This document shows, piece by piece, positions 36,531 to 44,987 of a DNA stretch of 64,000 bases. The stretch spans positions 829,501 through 893,500 of the forward strand of contig NC_009615.1 of the NCBI RefSeq assembly GCF_000012845.1. The letters run 5' to 3'. The position numbers and the translations under genes are program-made. The DNA is from Parabacteroides distasonis ATCC 8503. GTDB lineage: Bacteria; Bacteroidota; Bacteroidia; Bacteroidales; Tannerellaceae. Numbering within the stretch: the stretch's first letter is position 1; the number at the start of each line of letters is the position of its first letter. The notes under the pieces are model-generated. The model was not told the origin of the DNA. It ran no database searches and was given only the letters and a program-made list of their open reading frames with translations.

Positions 36531-36711
36531 ATGAATACCCCCACCCACCCGATTAAGGTAGGCTATTTCCGGATAGAGCCGTTCGGTGAAGCCAGCCGGA
36601 TAAAAGCCGCCTGACTTTTCACTGATCGGCACAATCCGGGTACTCCGGTAGCCGATTGTCGAACCCGGTTTTAAACCCCCTTTCAGGGGAGAGAGGTATT
36701 TTAGTTTTTCC

Positions 36712-36938
36712 GGTGTGGCCGCCTTGCGTTTACCTTGACCGGGGTTTTTGTCTGCAAAGGTCAAACGGCTTTTTCCATATCCCAAGTTGAGCCGCAAGCG
36801 GCTTTTAGAAAAAATCTCCAGCCTGGCTAAAGCCAGGTAGTATTTTTCCTAAAAAACTTGTGCTATGGAAAAAACCGTTTGGGGTGTTCTCATACAAAAA
36901 CCCCTCGGAACTCAAGGTAAACGCAAGACGACCACACC
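36712..36938. repeat. Large imperfect palindrome with hairpin centre
   Basis: A left arm of about 75 bases (36712-36786) is complementary, with small gaps, to 36857-36938; shared blocks include CTTGCGTTTACCTTGA, GGTTTTTGT and TTTTTCCATA. Between them are two small hairpins (AGCCGC/GCGGCT and CCTGGCT/AGCCAGG). A further direct partial copy (ATACAAAAAC ... CGCAAG) follows at 36973-37006. With TACTAAAATACTA clusters on both sides it looks like a replication, transfer or partition region rather than a gene. Confidence 0.6.
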
Positions 36939-37061
36939 GACAGCCCCGAAAAACCAAAATGAGGTTGTCTTGATACAAAAACATCGGAATCTTAGGCATC
37001 CGCAAGGTTTTTTGGGGGGGGAGAGGGTGCGAGGTGGGGAGTTTACTATCGGAAAAAATCA

Positions 37062-37100
37062 GGTAGTAAATACTAAATTTAGTATATACTAAAATACTAC
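37062..37100. repeat. TACTAAAATACTA cluster, site 3
   Basis: Contains GTAGTAAATACTA, AATTTAGTATATACTA and AAATACTAC; related to sites 1 and 2. It lies 150 bases upstream of the truncated ardC gene. Confidence 0.55.
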
Positions 37101-37252
37101 TTTTTCATATAATTATCTGATAAATAGTTAGTTAAATGTTGTTTAAATACTTGCATATCTCAAATAAAAGTGCTATCTTAGAGGTATAGAAAAAGAGATA
37201 ACAACCTTTAGAACTGGCTCACCCACCAGGATAAAGAACGGGGGACGTAGTT

Positions 37253-37606
37253 ATGAAAACTGATTATTTCGACAAGGCAGCGCAACAGTTTGCAAATTTG
37301 ATGATTGAGAAGATCCAGCAGGTAGAGGACAATTGGCAAAAGCCCTGGATCACCATTGCGGCGAATACACGCAATTTCTTTCCGCAGAACCTCACAGGAC
37401 GCAGGTACACCGGAGGCAACGCCTTTTTACTCCTTTTCCTTTGCGAGAAATTCCAGTACCAGACACCCGTATTTATGACATTCAACCAGGCGAAAGAGGC
37501 CGGGATCTCCGTGCTGAAAGGATCGAAATCGTTTCCGGTCTATTACTTCCTTTTCTACGTGTACCACAAGGAAACACGCAAGAAAATAACCTTTGAGGAA
37601 TACAAG
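37253..37606 (+). pseudogene. ArdC-like antirestriction/primase gene, cut by IS21
   Basis: 118 codons are left of what is normally a gene of about 300 codons or more. The visible part, KAAQQFANLMIEKIQQVEDNWQ to SVLKGSKSFPVYYF, is the conserved ssDNA-binding N-terminal domain (DUF1738/ArdC-N). The zincin-like metallopeptidase half is absent from the window. The frame enters the IS terminal repeat at 37607 and stops after three further codons. ArdC proteins protect incoming plasmid DNA from restriction; this copy should be inactive. Confidence 0.8.
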
Positions 37607-37632
37607 TGTAGATACTAATTGAAAAGTGCACC
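37607..37632. repeat. Left terminal inverted repeat of IS21 copy 2
   Basis: Matches the left end of copy 1; exact complement of 40136-40161. Confidence 0.9.
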
Positions 37633-37706
37633 AATATTCCAATTGAAAAGTGCGCCGCCATAGGATAAGTATAATGACCTTTGTATCATCCAAATACAAA
37701 GGTAAA

Positions 37707-39305
37707 ATGAAGACTATGGTAGAAAGACAATCAATAATACACATGTATAGAGTATGCGGTTATAGCAAACGGCGTATCTCTCGTGAACTTCATGTCAGCC
37801 GTCATACCGTTGACAATATTCTTTCAGAATACGAATCAGCCATCCGTACTGATAATCCGGAAGAGGCTTTGAGTGATTTGCTTACCGTCCAGCCCAAGTA
37901 TGACAGTTCCAAACGCCGCCCTCGCCGCCTTACACAAGAGATTAAGGACGAGATCGGGTTTTGCCTGAAGAAGAATGCCGTTAAGGTAGCTACGGGGCTT
38001 CGCAAGCAGCGCATGCTGAAGAAGGATATCCACCAGTTTCTGTTATCCAAAGGATATACCATCAGTTATGCCACAGTGTGCAGTTATATAAAAAATATAG
38101 AGTCATACAAAGAGAAGAAAAAGAGCGAAGCCTTTATCCGGTTGTTCTATGAGCCGGGATGCATTGTTGAGTTTGACTGGGGTGAAGTCCTTCTTTTTAT
38201 TGACGGTGTCAAGACCAAGTTTTATCTGGCCGTATTCACTTTCGGGCATAGCAATGGCAGATACGCCTACCTTTTCAGGCATCAGAATACGCTTGCCTTC
38301 ATGGAATCCCACCGCAACTTCTTCAGGGATATACATGGTGTCCCCGCCATGATGGTCTATGACAATATGCGTGTAGCCGTCAAGAGCTTTGTCGGTGGTG
38401 ACAAGAAGCCTACGGAAGCCCTGATGAAGATGTCCGGTTTCTATTGTTTTGAGTACCGTTTCTGTAATGTACGGGCCGGATGGGAGAAAGGGCATGTGGA
38501 ACGCAGCGTGGAATATGTCAGGAGGAAAGCTTTCTGCCTGACTGACCATTTCAATGACATACGTTCCGCCCAGGAGCATTTGAACCGAATGTGTACGCAG
38601 GTCAACAACGAGCAGGGCAGTCTTTCAACAGCGGAGAAATCATCGCGTCTGGAGGCTGATTTGTCATCGCTGAAGCCTTTTCCCGGCAACCTTGGCTGTT
38701 TTGAGGTCAATGAGTACATCGTGGACAAGTGGTCGACTGTCAGCATGAAAAATGTTCATTATTCCGTACCTGATTCCCTTGTAGGAGAAAAAGTACATGT
38801 CAAGGTCTACAGTGAAAAAATCGTCATCCTGTACGGGAAGGAGAAAGTGGCCTCGCACCAACGCAGTTATTGTGGTGGCGACTGGTGCATCAAGCTGGAG
38901 CACTACTTGCGTACACTTTCCCGTAAACCGGGTGCATTACCTCATTCTGTGGTCTGGCAAAGAGCACCGGAAGAACTGAAAAGACTGTATGACAGCTATT
39001 TCAAGAATGACAACAGGGCATTCGTCCTGCTGCTGGACTATGCATGGGAAAATGGTTTTTCCGGGACAGACATCATCAGGGCATGCAGGGAACTGACCGG
39101 ACGTGGTGTCAGAAAGATATCTCCGGAACAGGTAAAGGCCATGTTGCATGGCAACGCACAGGAAGAGATGGAAGAATCCATGGAGTCGCCTGTTCTTCCG
39201 GCACAACAAGAGAATATAGAAAGAGAAGCCGTGGATATGCTTGAAGGCATTACGGCACTCATGACAGGATACAATGAAGCGCATGATATAATACCAACCA
39301 TTTAA
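37707..39305 (+). CDS. istA: IS21-family transposase IstA, copy 2
   Basis: 532 residues, identical in translation to the copy 1 transposase, with the same HTH and DDE motifs and the same hairpin (37677-37703) over its ribosome-binding site. Confidence 0.93.
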   Translation: MKTMVERQSIIHMYRVCGYSKRRISRELHVSRHTVDNILSEYESAIRTDNPEEALSDLLTVQPKYDSSKRRPRRLTQEIKDEIGFCLKKNAVKVATGLRKQRMLKKDIHQFLLSKGYTISYATVCSYIKNIESYKEKKKSEAFIRLFYEPGCIVEFDWGEVLLFIDGVKTKFYLAVFTFGHSNGRYAYLFRHQNTLAFMESHRNFFRDIHGVPAMMVYDNMRVAVKSFVGGDKKPTEALMKMSGFYCFEYRFCNVRAGWEKGHVERSVEYVRRKAFCLTDHFNDIRSAQEHLNRMCTQVNNEQGSLSTAEKSSRLEADLSSLKPFPGNLGCFEVNEYIVDKWSTVSMKNVHYSVPDSLVGEKVHVKVYSEKIVILYGKEKVASHQRSYCGGDWCIKLEHYLRTLSRKPGALPHSVVWQRAPEELKRLYDSYFKNDNRAFVLLLDYAWENGFSGTDIIRACRELTGRGVRKISPEQVKAMLHGNAQEEMEESMESPVLPAQQENIEREAVDMLEGITALMTGYNEAHDIIPTI

Positions 39306-39316
39306 GTTTATAATAT

Positions 39317-40072
39317 ATGAAATCAGAAAAAGAAACCATTTATGACTATGCGACAGAACTGAAGCTGCTGGCCTTCAAAGAGGAACTGGAATACACCCTT
39401 TCATTGGCAGCCGGAGAAAACTGGAGCCATTTGCATTTCTTGACCGAATTGCTTGGAAAGGAAAGTGTCAGAAGAAGGGAATGTAGAAGAAAATCAAGGA
39501 TAAAATCTGCGGGATTCCCACAAATGAAGTATCTGCATGAACTTGTCATGGAAGACATGCCCAAAGAGGCACAGATAATATTGCCTGAATTGGAAACACT
39601 GGACTTCATCAGGGAGGGAAGAAACATAGTCCTGTATGGAAATCCGGGGACGGGAAAGACTCATATTGCTACGGCTTTAGGAATAAAGGCCTGCCAGCAG
39701 GATTTTACCGTATTGTTTACTTCAGTCCCTGTCTTGCTTACCCAGATAAGGGAAGCCAAATCCGCAAAGACACTGCGGGCGTTGCAATTACGGTTTGAAA
39801 AATACGATCTGGTTATCTGTGATGAATTCGGATATGTCAGTTGTGACAAGGAAGGAGGAGAACTGCTTTTTAACCACTTGTCCTTAAGGGCCGGGAAAAA
39901 AGCTACAATCATTACTACTAATTTGGCTTTTAACAGATGGAATGAAATCATAAAGGACAAGGTGCTTGTAGCGGCAATGGTCGACAGGCTTACACATAAA
40001 GCCTATCTGGTAAATATGACCGGACTCTCTTATAGGCTCAAAGAAACACAAAAAATGAGACAAGATAAATGA
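39317..40072 (+). CDS. istB: IS21-family ATPase helper IstB, copy 2
   Basis: 251 residues, identical to copy 1 IstB; Walker A GNPGTGKTH and Walker B LVICDEFGY are intact. Confidence 0.93.
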   Translation: MKSEKETIYDYATELKLLAFKEELEYTLSLAAGENWSHLHFLTELLGKESVRRRECRRKSRIKSAGFPQMKYLHELVMEDMPKEAQIILPELETLDFIREGRNIVLYGNPGTGKTHIATALGIKACQQDFTVLFTSVPVLLTQIREAKSAKTLRALQLRFEKYDLVICDEFGYVSCDKEGGELLFNHLSLRAGKKATIITTNLAFNRWNEIIKDKVLVAAMVDRLTHKAYLVNMTGLSYRLKETQKMRQDK

Positions 40073-40135
40073 AGATTTTAAACTTATATGTAATTTTGTA
40101 ACAAGTATGGATGGAGCTCTTTTCAATTAAAATAC

Positions 40136-40161
40136 GGTGCACTTTTCAATTAGTATCTACA
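40136..40161. repeat. Right terminal inverted repeat of IS21 copy 2
   Basis: Exact complement of 37607-37632; abuts the truncated integrase. Confidence 0.9.
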
Positions 40162-40857
40162 GGTTATGCGATTGATACCGTCCGCCATCATCTTGCCATC
40201 CTGAAGAAGATATGCCGTCTGGCGTATAAGGAGGGATATGCCGACAGAATCCACTTCCAGCATTTTACCTTACCAAAGAAGACAGAAACGACACCACGGG
40301 CATTGAGTCGTGAATCGTTTGAGAGAATCCGTGATGTGGAAATACCCGCTTACCGCAAATCCCATATACTGGCAAGGGATATGTTTCTCTTCGGGTGCTA
40401 CACCGGGGTCTGTTATGCGGATGTTGTCTCGATTACCCACGAGAACCTATATACGGATGAGGACGGTGCTTTGTGGTTGAAGTATCGAAGAAAGAAAAAC
40501 GAACTTCGTGCCAGTGTGAAACTGTTACCGGAAGCGATTGCGCTGATTGAAAAATATCATAGTGGGGATAGGGACACCCTGTTCCCTTTGCTGCATTGGT
40601 CAAATCTCAGACGACACATGAAAGCGTTGGCGGCACTGGCAGGCATCAAGGATGATTTGTGCTATCATCAGGCGAGGCACAGCTTCGCCTCGCTGATTAC
40701 GCTTGAAGCAGGTGTGCCGATAGAAACCATCAGCAGGATGCTGGGACATTCCGACATTTCTACAACACAGGTCTATGCCCGTGTCAGCCCGAAGAAACTT
40801 TTCGAGGACATGGACAAGTTCATAGAAGCCACCAAAGATTTTCAATTAATTCTTTAA
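40162..40857 (+). pseudogene. CTn-type tyrosine recombinase, N-terminus removed by IS21
   Basis: The frame is open from the IS end through 231 codons. What remains is the catalytic domain: GCYTGVCYADVVSI (box I, where Bacteroides integrases such as IntDOT often lack the usual Arg), HQARHSFASLI, MLGHSDISTTQVYA with the Tyr nucleophile. The arm-binding and most of the core-binding domain are missing. It is followed 13 bases later by a complete integrase, so this was the first of a tandem pair. A start within the IS is unlikely to give a working enzyme. Confidence 0.85.
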
Positions 40858-40870
40858 TACAGAAAACGAT

Positions 40871-42082
40871 ATGCGAAGTACATTTTCACTTTTACCCTAC
40901 ATTAACCGCAGCAAAGTAAAGGCTGACGGTACGACTGCCATACTCTGCCGCATAACCATTGACGGCAAACAGACTGCCATCAGTACGGGGATTTATTGCC
41001 GACCGGAAGAATGGAACAGCAAGAAAAACGAGATTAAATCCGTAAGGGAAAATAACCGTTTACGAGAATATTTACGACTGACAGAGGAAGCCTACAATGA
41101 GATACTGAAATCGCAAGGCGTGGTCAGTGCCGAGATTTTGAAGAACCACATATCCTTGAACAACATCCATCCGACCACTCTTCTACAGATGGGTGAATGG
41201 GAACGTGAGCGGTTGAAGAAACATTCCGAAGAAATAGACTCGACTTCTTCCTATCGAAGTTCAATGTATTATCAGAAGTACCTGACGGATTTTCTTACGT
41301 CCATCGGTAAAAAGGACATTCCCCTTGAAGAAGTGACGGAGGATTTCGGCAAGTCCTATAAAGCCCACTTGAAGAAATGCAAGAACTTCGGGGTTTCCCA
41401 GACCAACCATTGCCTGCGTTGGTTGAACCGCCTGTTGTATCTGGCAGTCGATAAGGAGATTCTTCGTGTAAATCCCTGTGAGGACTTGGAGTATGAGACA
41501 AAGCCGGAAGCAAGGCACAGGTACATCAGCCGTGAGGAGTTCAAGAAGATACTTTCCACACCGATGTATGACAAGCGTATGGAACTGGCAAGACGGGCTT
41601 TCATATTTTCCACCCTGACGGGACTGGCTTATGTGGACATCAAACTTCTTCATCCCCACCATATCGGAACAAACGCTGATGGCAGACGGTACATCCGCAT
41701 CAACCGGAAAAAGACAAAGGTAGAGGCATTCATACCCTTACATCCCATAGCGGAGCGGATATTGTCGCTGTATAACACGACCGATGACGAGAAGCCCGTG
41801 TTTCCTCTTCCCAACCGTGATGCCTTATGGTTTGAGGTTCATGAATTGGGAATAACCATAGGGAAAGAGGAAAACTTGACCTATCACCAAAGTCGGCACA
41901 GCTTCGGCACTTTTTTGATTTCGGCGGACATACCGATTGAGAGTATCGCCAAGATGATGGGACACTCCAATATCAGGACGACACAGGGATATGCACGGAT
42001 AACCGATGATAAAATTTCCAAAGATATGGACAAACTGATGGAACGAAGAAAGGAAATATCGGCTGGCGAAAAGAAGAAATAG
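40871..42082 (+). CDS. CTn-type tyrosine recombinase (integrase)
   Basis: 403 residues, full length. N-terminal arm-binding domain (SLLPYINRSKVKADGTTAILCRI), SAM-like core-binding region (about 110-200), and a catalytic domain with STLTGLAYVDIKLL, HQSRHSFGTFL and MMGHSNIRTTQGYA (Tyr nucleophile near residue 377). These enzymes integrate and excise Bacteroides conjugative or mobilisable elements. It is second in a tandem pair and is followed by a small DNA-binding-like gene. Confidence 0.9.
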   Translation: MRSTFSLLPYINRSKVKADGTTAILCRITIDGKQTAISTGIYCRPEEWNSKKNEIKSVRENNRLREYLRLTEEAYNEILKSQGVVSAEILKNHISLNNIHPTTLLQMGEWERERLKKHSEEIDSTSSYRSSMYYQKYLTDFLTSIGKKDIPLEEVTEDFGKSYKAHLKKCKNFGVSQTNHCLRWLNRLLYLAVDKEILRVNPCEDLEYETKPEARHRYISREEFKKILSTPMYDKRMELARRAFIFSTLTGLAYVDIKLLHPHHIGTNADGRRYIRINRKKTKVEAFIPLHPIAERILSLYNTTDDEKPVFPLPNRDALWFEVHELGITIGKEENLTYHQSRHSFGTFLISADIPIESIAKMMGHSNIRTTQGYARITDDKISKDMDKLMERRKEISAGEKKK

Positions 42083-42110
42083 CAAATAATCATCATAAAA
42101 TAAAGGAATT

Positions 42111-42485
42111 ATGAGCAGAGGCATAATAACAATCAGTGAAACGGGTGCAGTCACTATGCCGACCGCACCCGTATGGATGATGCAATTTGAGATTGCCGAC
42201 CTGTTCGGGGTGTTCTCGTGCGATGTCCGCAAGACGATACGGGCAATCTATAAGAACAATGAACTGAATGAAGCCGATACGATGCGATATATCAGGCAAC
42301 CGGATGGTATCAGTTATGACGTTTACAACCTTGAAATGGTTATAGCCATTGCATTCAGGATATGCAGTAAAGAAAGTGCTTTGTTCAGACGGTTTATAAT
42401 AAATGAAATCAGCACCACCAAAAGAGAAACGCCTGTTACGTTGTTTGTTTCCTGTGGCAGGAGTAATAACCGATGGTATAGTTGA
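42111..42485 (+). CDS. Small RhuM/Bro-type putative DNA-binding protein
   Basis: 124 residues. It has MQFEIADLFGVFSCDVRKTIRAIYKNNELNEADT, a helix-turn-helix-like region, then YDVYNLEMVIAIAFRICSKESALFRRFI, reminiscent of RhuM or KilA/Bro N-terminal proteins that accompany integrases in Bacteroides mobile elements. It lies 28 bases after the integrase in the same direction. Probable regulator of the element; evidence moderate. Confidence 0.6.
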   Translation: MSRGIITISETGAVTMPTAPVWMMQFEIADLFGVFSCDVRKTIRAIYKNNELNEADTMRYIRQPDGISYDVYNLEMVIAIAFRICSKESALFRRFIINEISTTKRETPVTLFVSCGRSNNRWYS

Positions 42486-42574
42486 GGTTCATCCCGTCAG
42501 CCACTTGTTTCCGTTGCCACACGTTTGAAAGGCATCCGGCAACGAAAAATAAGCAACTGATGGGTAAAGAGCAG

Positions 42575-42640
42575 AAAAGGAACGGCTTACAGACGAAGCG
42601 CAGTATTGACACTTCATCCGTAAGCCGTTCCTTTTTTCTT
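42575..42640. terminator. Terminator-like hairpin between convergent genes
   Basis: AAAAGGAACGGCTTA and TAAGCCGTTCCTTTT arms, with extra imperfect pairing inside and a T-rich tail on the plus strand. Confidence 0.75.
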
Positions 42641-42717
42641 TTTGTCGAAAGTCTATTGCTGCCGCAATACAGGGCATACGGCAAACTACACTCCTTCAAG
42701 AAAAATCAAGTTATCCT

Positions 42718-43011
42718 CTATCGGTAGGCGGAGCGGTAGCCGTCATTCAGCATCCGTTCGATGTCGGATTCACGGTAGAGAATTTTACCGCCCAACTGGA
42801 TATAGGCTATATGCCCTTCATTGCGGTAGTCCTGAAGTGTCCGGCGGCTCACCTTCAGCCGTGCCGACACCTCCTTGTCAGTGAAGAAACGCTCACCGCC
42901 CAATGTCGGGCGGTAATTGGCGGTCAGATGCTCTACATTATCAAGCAGTCGGTCAAGACTGCCCATAAAGTGGATTATCCACTTGTTGTCCTTGTTAATC
43001 AACTCATTCAT
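42718..43011 (-). CDS. Excisionase-like helix-turn-helix protein
   Basis: 97 residues. The N-terminal helical part is followed by a MerR/excisionase-type winged HTH: FFTDKEVSARLKVSRRTLQDYRNEGHIAYIQLGGKILYRESDIERML. Proteins of this type accompany the integrases of CTnDOT-like elements and promote excision or control transfer. The second such gene is upstream at 43051. Confidence 0.82.
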   Translation of the reverse strand: MNELINKDNKWIIHFMGSLDRLLDNVEHLTANYRPTLGGERFFTDKEVSARLKVSRRTLQDYRNEGHIAYIQLGGKILYRESDIERMLNDGYRSAYR

Positions 43012-43050
43012 ATTACTCTGGATTTAGTGGGTGTTGTCATTATATTTAAT

Positions 43051-43362
43051 TCATATAGTCTTTCCTTTGAACTTCGCTTCCTTTCTTCTATCCTCCACAA
43101 CGGAGACAATGAACTCCACGTCTTCGGGACGGTAATATGTCTTGTGGTTTATCTGTGAATAAGCCAGCGTGCCGTTATCCCGAAGCGTCTGTAACGTGCG
43201 AGGGCTGATGTTGAGCATACGGCACACGTCCTGATTATCCATCCATTCGCTCATTTTCTTTTCCCCGTGCCGATGGCAGATGGCATCCATACGGCTGACG
43301 AAACGGTCGAACTTGGCGACCATTGCCTCAAAGGTCTTTCTTTCGATTGATACAATTTCCAT
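43051..43362 (-). CDS. Excisionase-like helix-turn-helix protein
   Basis: 103 residues. A helical N-terminus (IERKTFEAMVAKFDRFVSRMD) precedes the HTH: WMDNQDVCRMLNISPRTLQTLRDNGTLAYSQINHKTYYRPEDVEFIV. Paralogous in design to 42718-43011, from which it is separated by 39 bases; probably cotranscribed. Likely directs excision or regulates mobilisation genes. Confidence 0.82.
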   Translation of the reverse strand: MEIVSIERKTFEAMVAKFDRFVSRMDAICHRHGEKKMSEWMDNQDVCRMLNISPRTLQTLRDNGTLAYSQINHKTYYRPEDVEFIVSVVEDRRKEAKFKGKTI

Positions 43363-43815
43363 ATTGCCTTTCTTTTAATTGTTACTGTTTCTTTTGCCAC
43401 AAAGAAATACATTATCTGCTGTCATGCAATGGATTTTCAAAAAGTGGCAGCGTGTTGCGCCGATACGGTAGTCATTGTCCGGGGTACTGCTTGCCGGTTA
43501 TCTGTGAGCAAGCCGGTGGAATACGATTTCCGTTCAGCCTTTAATTCCCATTTTTTATAAGGAAGCCACAGCCAAAATAAGGGCTTAATTTAAAATAGCC
43601 CCCAATCGTACCTTTGTCCTTTCAGCTATTCATATCCGGTAAATCGGTGAAGTCCGCACCGATTTGTCAGTCTCCATAAAGCAAAACCGTACAAAAATGC
43701 CTAAGAAAATCCAAGTACTTGACTGACTGCATTAAAGCACCTTACTTCGCTCCCGATAATCGGTCGAGGTATAGACCAAGACCACATTCAATAACTTAAT
43801 CAATTTGTTTTTACA
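43363..43815. other. Regulatory intergenic region before DUF3408
   Basis: About 450 bases between divergent genes. A TACCTTTG box (43609-43616) points right, and a hairpin (AAATCGGT/ACCGATTT, 43641-43665) follows in the leader. No gene seen. Confidence 0.5.
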
Positions 43816-44283
43816 ATGAAAAAAGAACCAAACATTACAGAGCAGCAGGCTCGTGAAATCGTGGAAAAAATGGGGCGCAGGGAACCCTACACCTCCAAGT
43901 CGATAGACGACTTCTACAGGAGTATCGGTCTGGAACCGGAGGAGCCGGAACAGCTCGGCAAGACCGTCACGGAAGAAGCAGAAATTCCTATGGCAGATGA
44001 ACCGTCAGGAGTGGCGACCGGAGAAGCGGCAATGCCGCAGAAGCGCATCAGCAGCAAACAGCGCAGGCTGTCTTTGGATGAGTACCGCACCACTTATCTC
44101 AAAGTTCCCAAAATTATCAACCGCAAGCCCGTGTTCGTCAGTGAGACGGTGCGTGACGAGCTGGACAGGGTTGTCCGCTACCTCGGAGGGAAGGGCATGA
44201 GCGCATCCGGACTTATAGAGAACCTTGTCCGCCTGCACCTCGATGCCTACCGGAATGACATCGAGCAGTGGCGCAAACTCTGA
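43816..44283 (+). CDS. DUF3408 protein of conjugative/mobilisable elements
   Basis: 155 residues. The disordered acidic N-terminal half leads to the conserved DUF3408 region (LSLDEYRTTYLKVPKIINRKP, VFVSETVRDELDRVVRYLGG, MSASGLIENLVRLHLDAY), a ribbon-helix-helix-like end. It is usually encoded near mobilisation genes in Bacteroides CTns, as here, 280 bases before mobA. Probably DNA-binding, role in transfer. Confidence 0.82.
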   Translation: MKKEPNITEQQAREIVEKMGRREPYTSKSIDDFYRSIGLEPEEPEQLGKTVTEEAEIPMADEPSGVATGEAAMPQKRISSKQRRLSLDEYRTTYLKVPKIINRKPVFVSETVRDELDRVVRYLGGKGMSASGLIENLVRLHLDAYRNDIEQWRKL

Positions 44284-44339
44284 CGGGATTACGGTGGAAC
44301 AGGTTGAGCCGTTGGATGCACTCCATCGGTTCGACCGAT

Positions 44340-44515
44340 ACACAAAGTGAGTTATTACACTCGGAAATCAATCCGATAGGCGGAGGATTTTTGTGTCCTC
44401 AAAGACACAGCAAGGTATGTTTTCAGTTACTCGGATGTTCCGGAGTAACTAAAAACCCTTGCACCGCCGTGGGCAGAATTATCCTCCGAAGTCGGATAAT
44501 TTCGGGGTTCCTTAA
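44340..44515. other. Candidate transfer origin region
   Basis: Between DUF3408 and mobA lie nested inverted repeats: GGCGGAGGAT against ATCCTCCG, GTTACTC.GGA against TCCGGAGTAAC, and GTGTCCT/AGACAC. Such structured DNA directly upstream of a relaxosome gene is where oriT normally sits in these elements. No nick site can be assigned by eye. Confidence 0.4.
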
Positions 44516-44563
44516 TCAAAGATTAAACAAAGGATAAACTATAAAATTGAAAGAATAAGAAGC

Positions 44564-44986
44564 ATGAAAAAGAACAACAAGTACGGGAGAAATCCCAAGT
44601 TGAACCCGAAGACGCACTGCGTGATGGTGCGCTTCGATGATGAGGAATGGAACAAATTTCTCACGATGTATGAGGAATCACAGGTGTACGCGAAAGCTGT
44701 CTTTCTGAAGGCGCACTTCTTCGGGCAGAAGTTCAAGGTGTTGAAGGTAGACAAGGCAATGGTGGACTACACAACCAAGCTGTCCGATTTCCACGCCCAG
44801 TTCCGTGCCATCGGCACGAATTATAATCAAGCCGTAAAAGAGCTGCGTTGTCATTTTTCTGAGAAGAAAGCGATGGCTTTGCTTTATAAGTTGGAAAGAT
44901 GTACCATTGAACTTGTGAAGTTAAGTCGGAAGATTATAGAACTTTCAAGGAATATGGAGAAGTGTTACCAATCAAAATCCGACTGA
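44564..44986 (+). CDS. mobA: MobA-like relaxosome accessory protein
   Basis: 140 residues. It begins NPKTHCVMVRFDDEEWNKFLTMYE, a ribbon-helix-helix of the type found in Bacteroides MobA/MobC-like accessory proteins, then YAKAVFLKAHFFGQKFKV and a helical tail with FHAQFRAIGTNYNQAVKEL. It helps the relaxase bind oriT. Normally the relaxase gene mobB follows; here a tyrosine recombinase begins 2 bases after the stop, so the mobilisation pair is broken and the C-terminus may be altered. Confidence 0.8.
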   Translation: MKKNNKYGRNPKLNPKTHCVMVRFDDEEWNKFLTMYEESQVYAKAVFLKAHFFGQKFKVLKVDKAMVDYTTKLSDFHAQFRAIGTNYNQAVKELRCHFSEKKAMALLYKLERCTIELVKLSRKIIELSRNMEKCYQSKSD

Positions 44987-44987
44987 T

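Larger units (their letters stand above)
37607..40161 (+). mobile_element. IS21-family insertion sequence, copy 2 (2555 bp)
   Basis: Same length, protein sequences and ends as copy 1 (offset 17737 bases). On its left it cuts ardC; on its right it joins a tyrosine recombinase missing its N-terminus. No target duplication is visible (ATACAAG before, GGTTATG after). Since the two flanks are halves of different genes, this copy marks a deletion or recombination junction, not a simple insertion. Confidence 0.93.

Noticed and set aside
36414..37092. Two open frames inside the large palindrome
   Set aside because: Composition is dictated by the inverted repeats; no start signals or similarity to known proteins.
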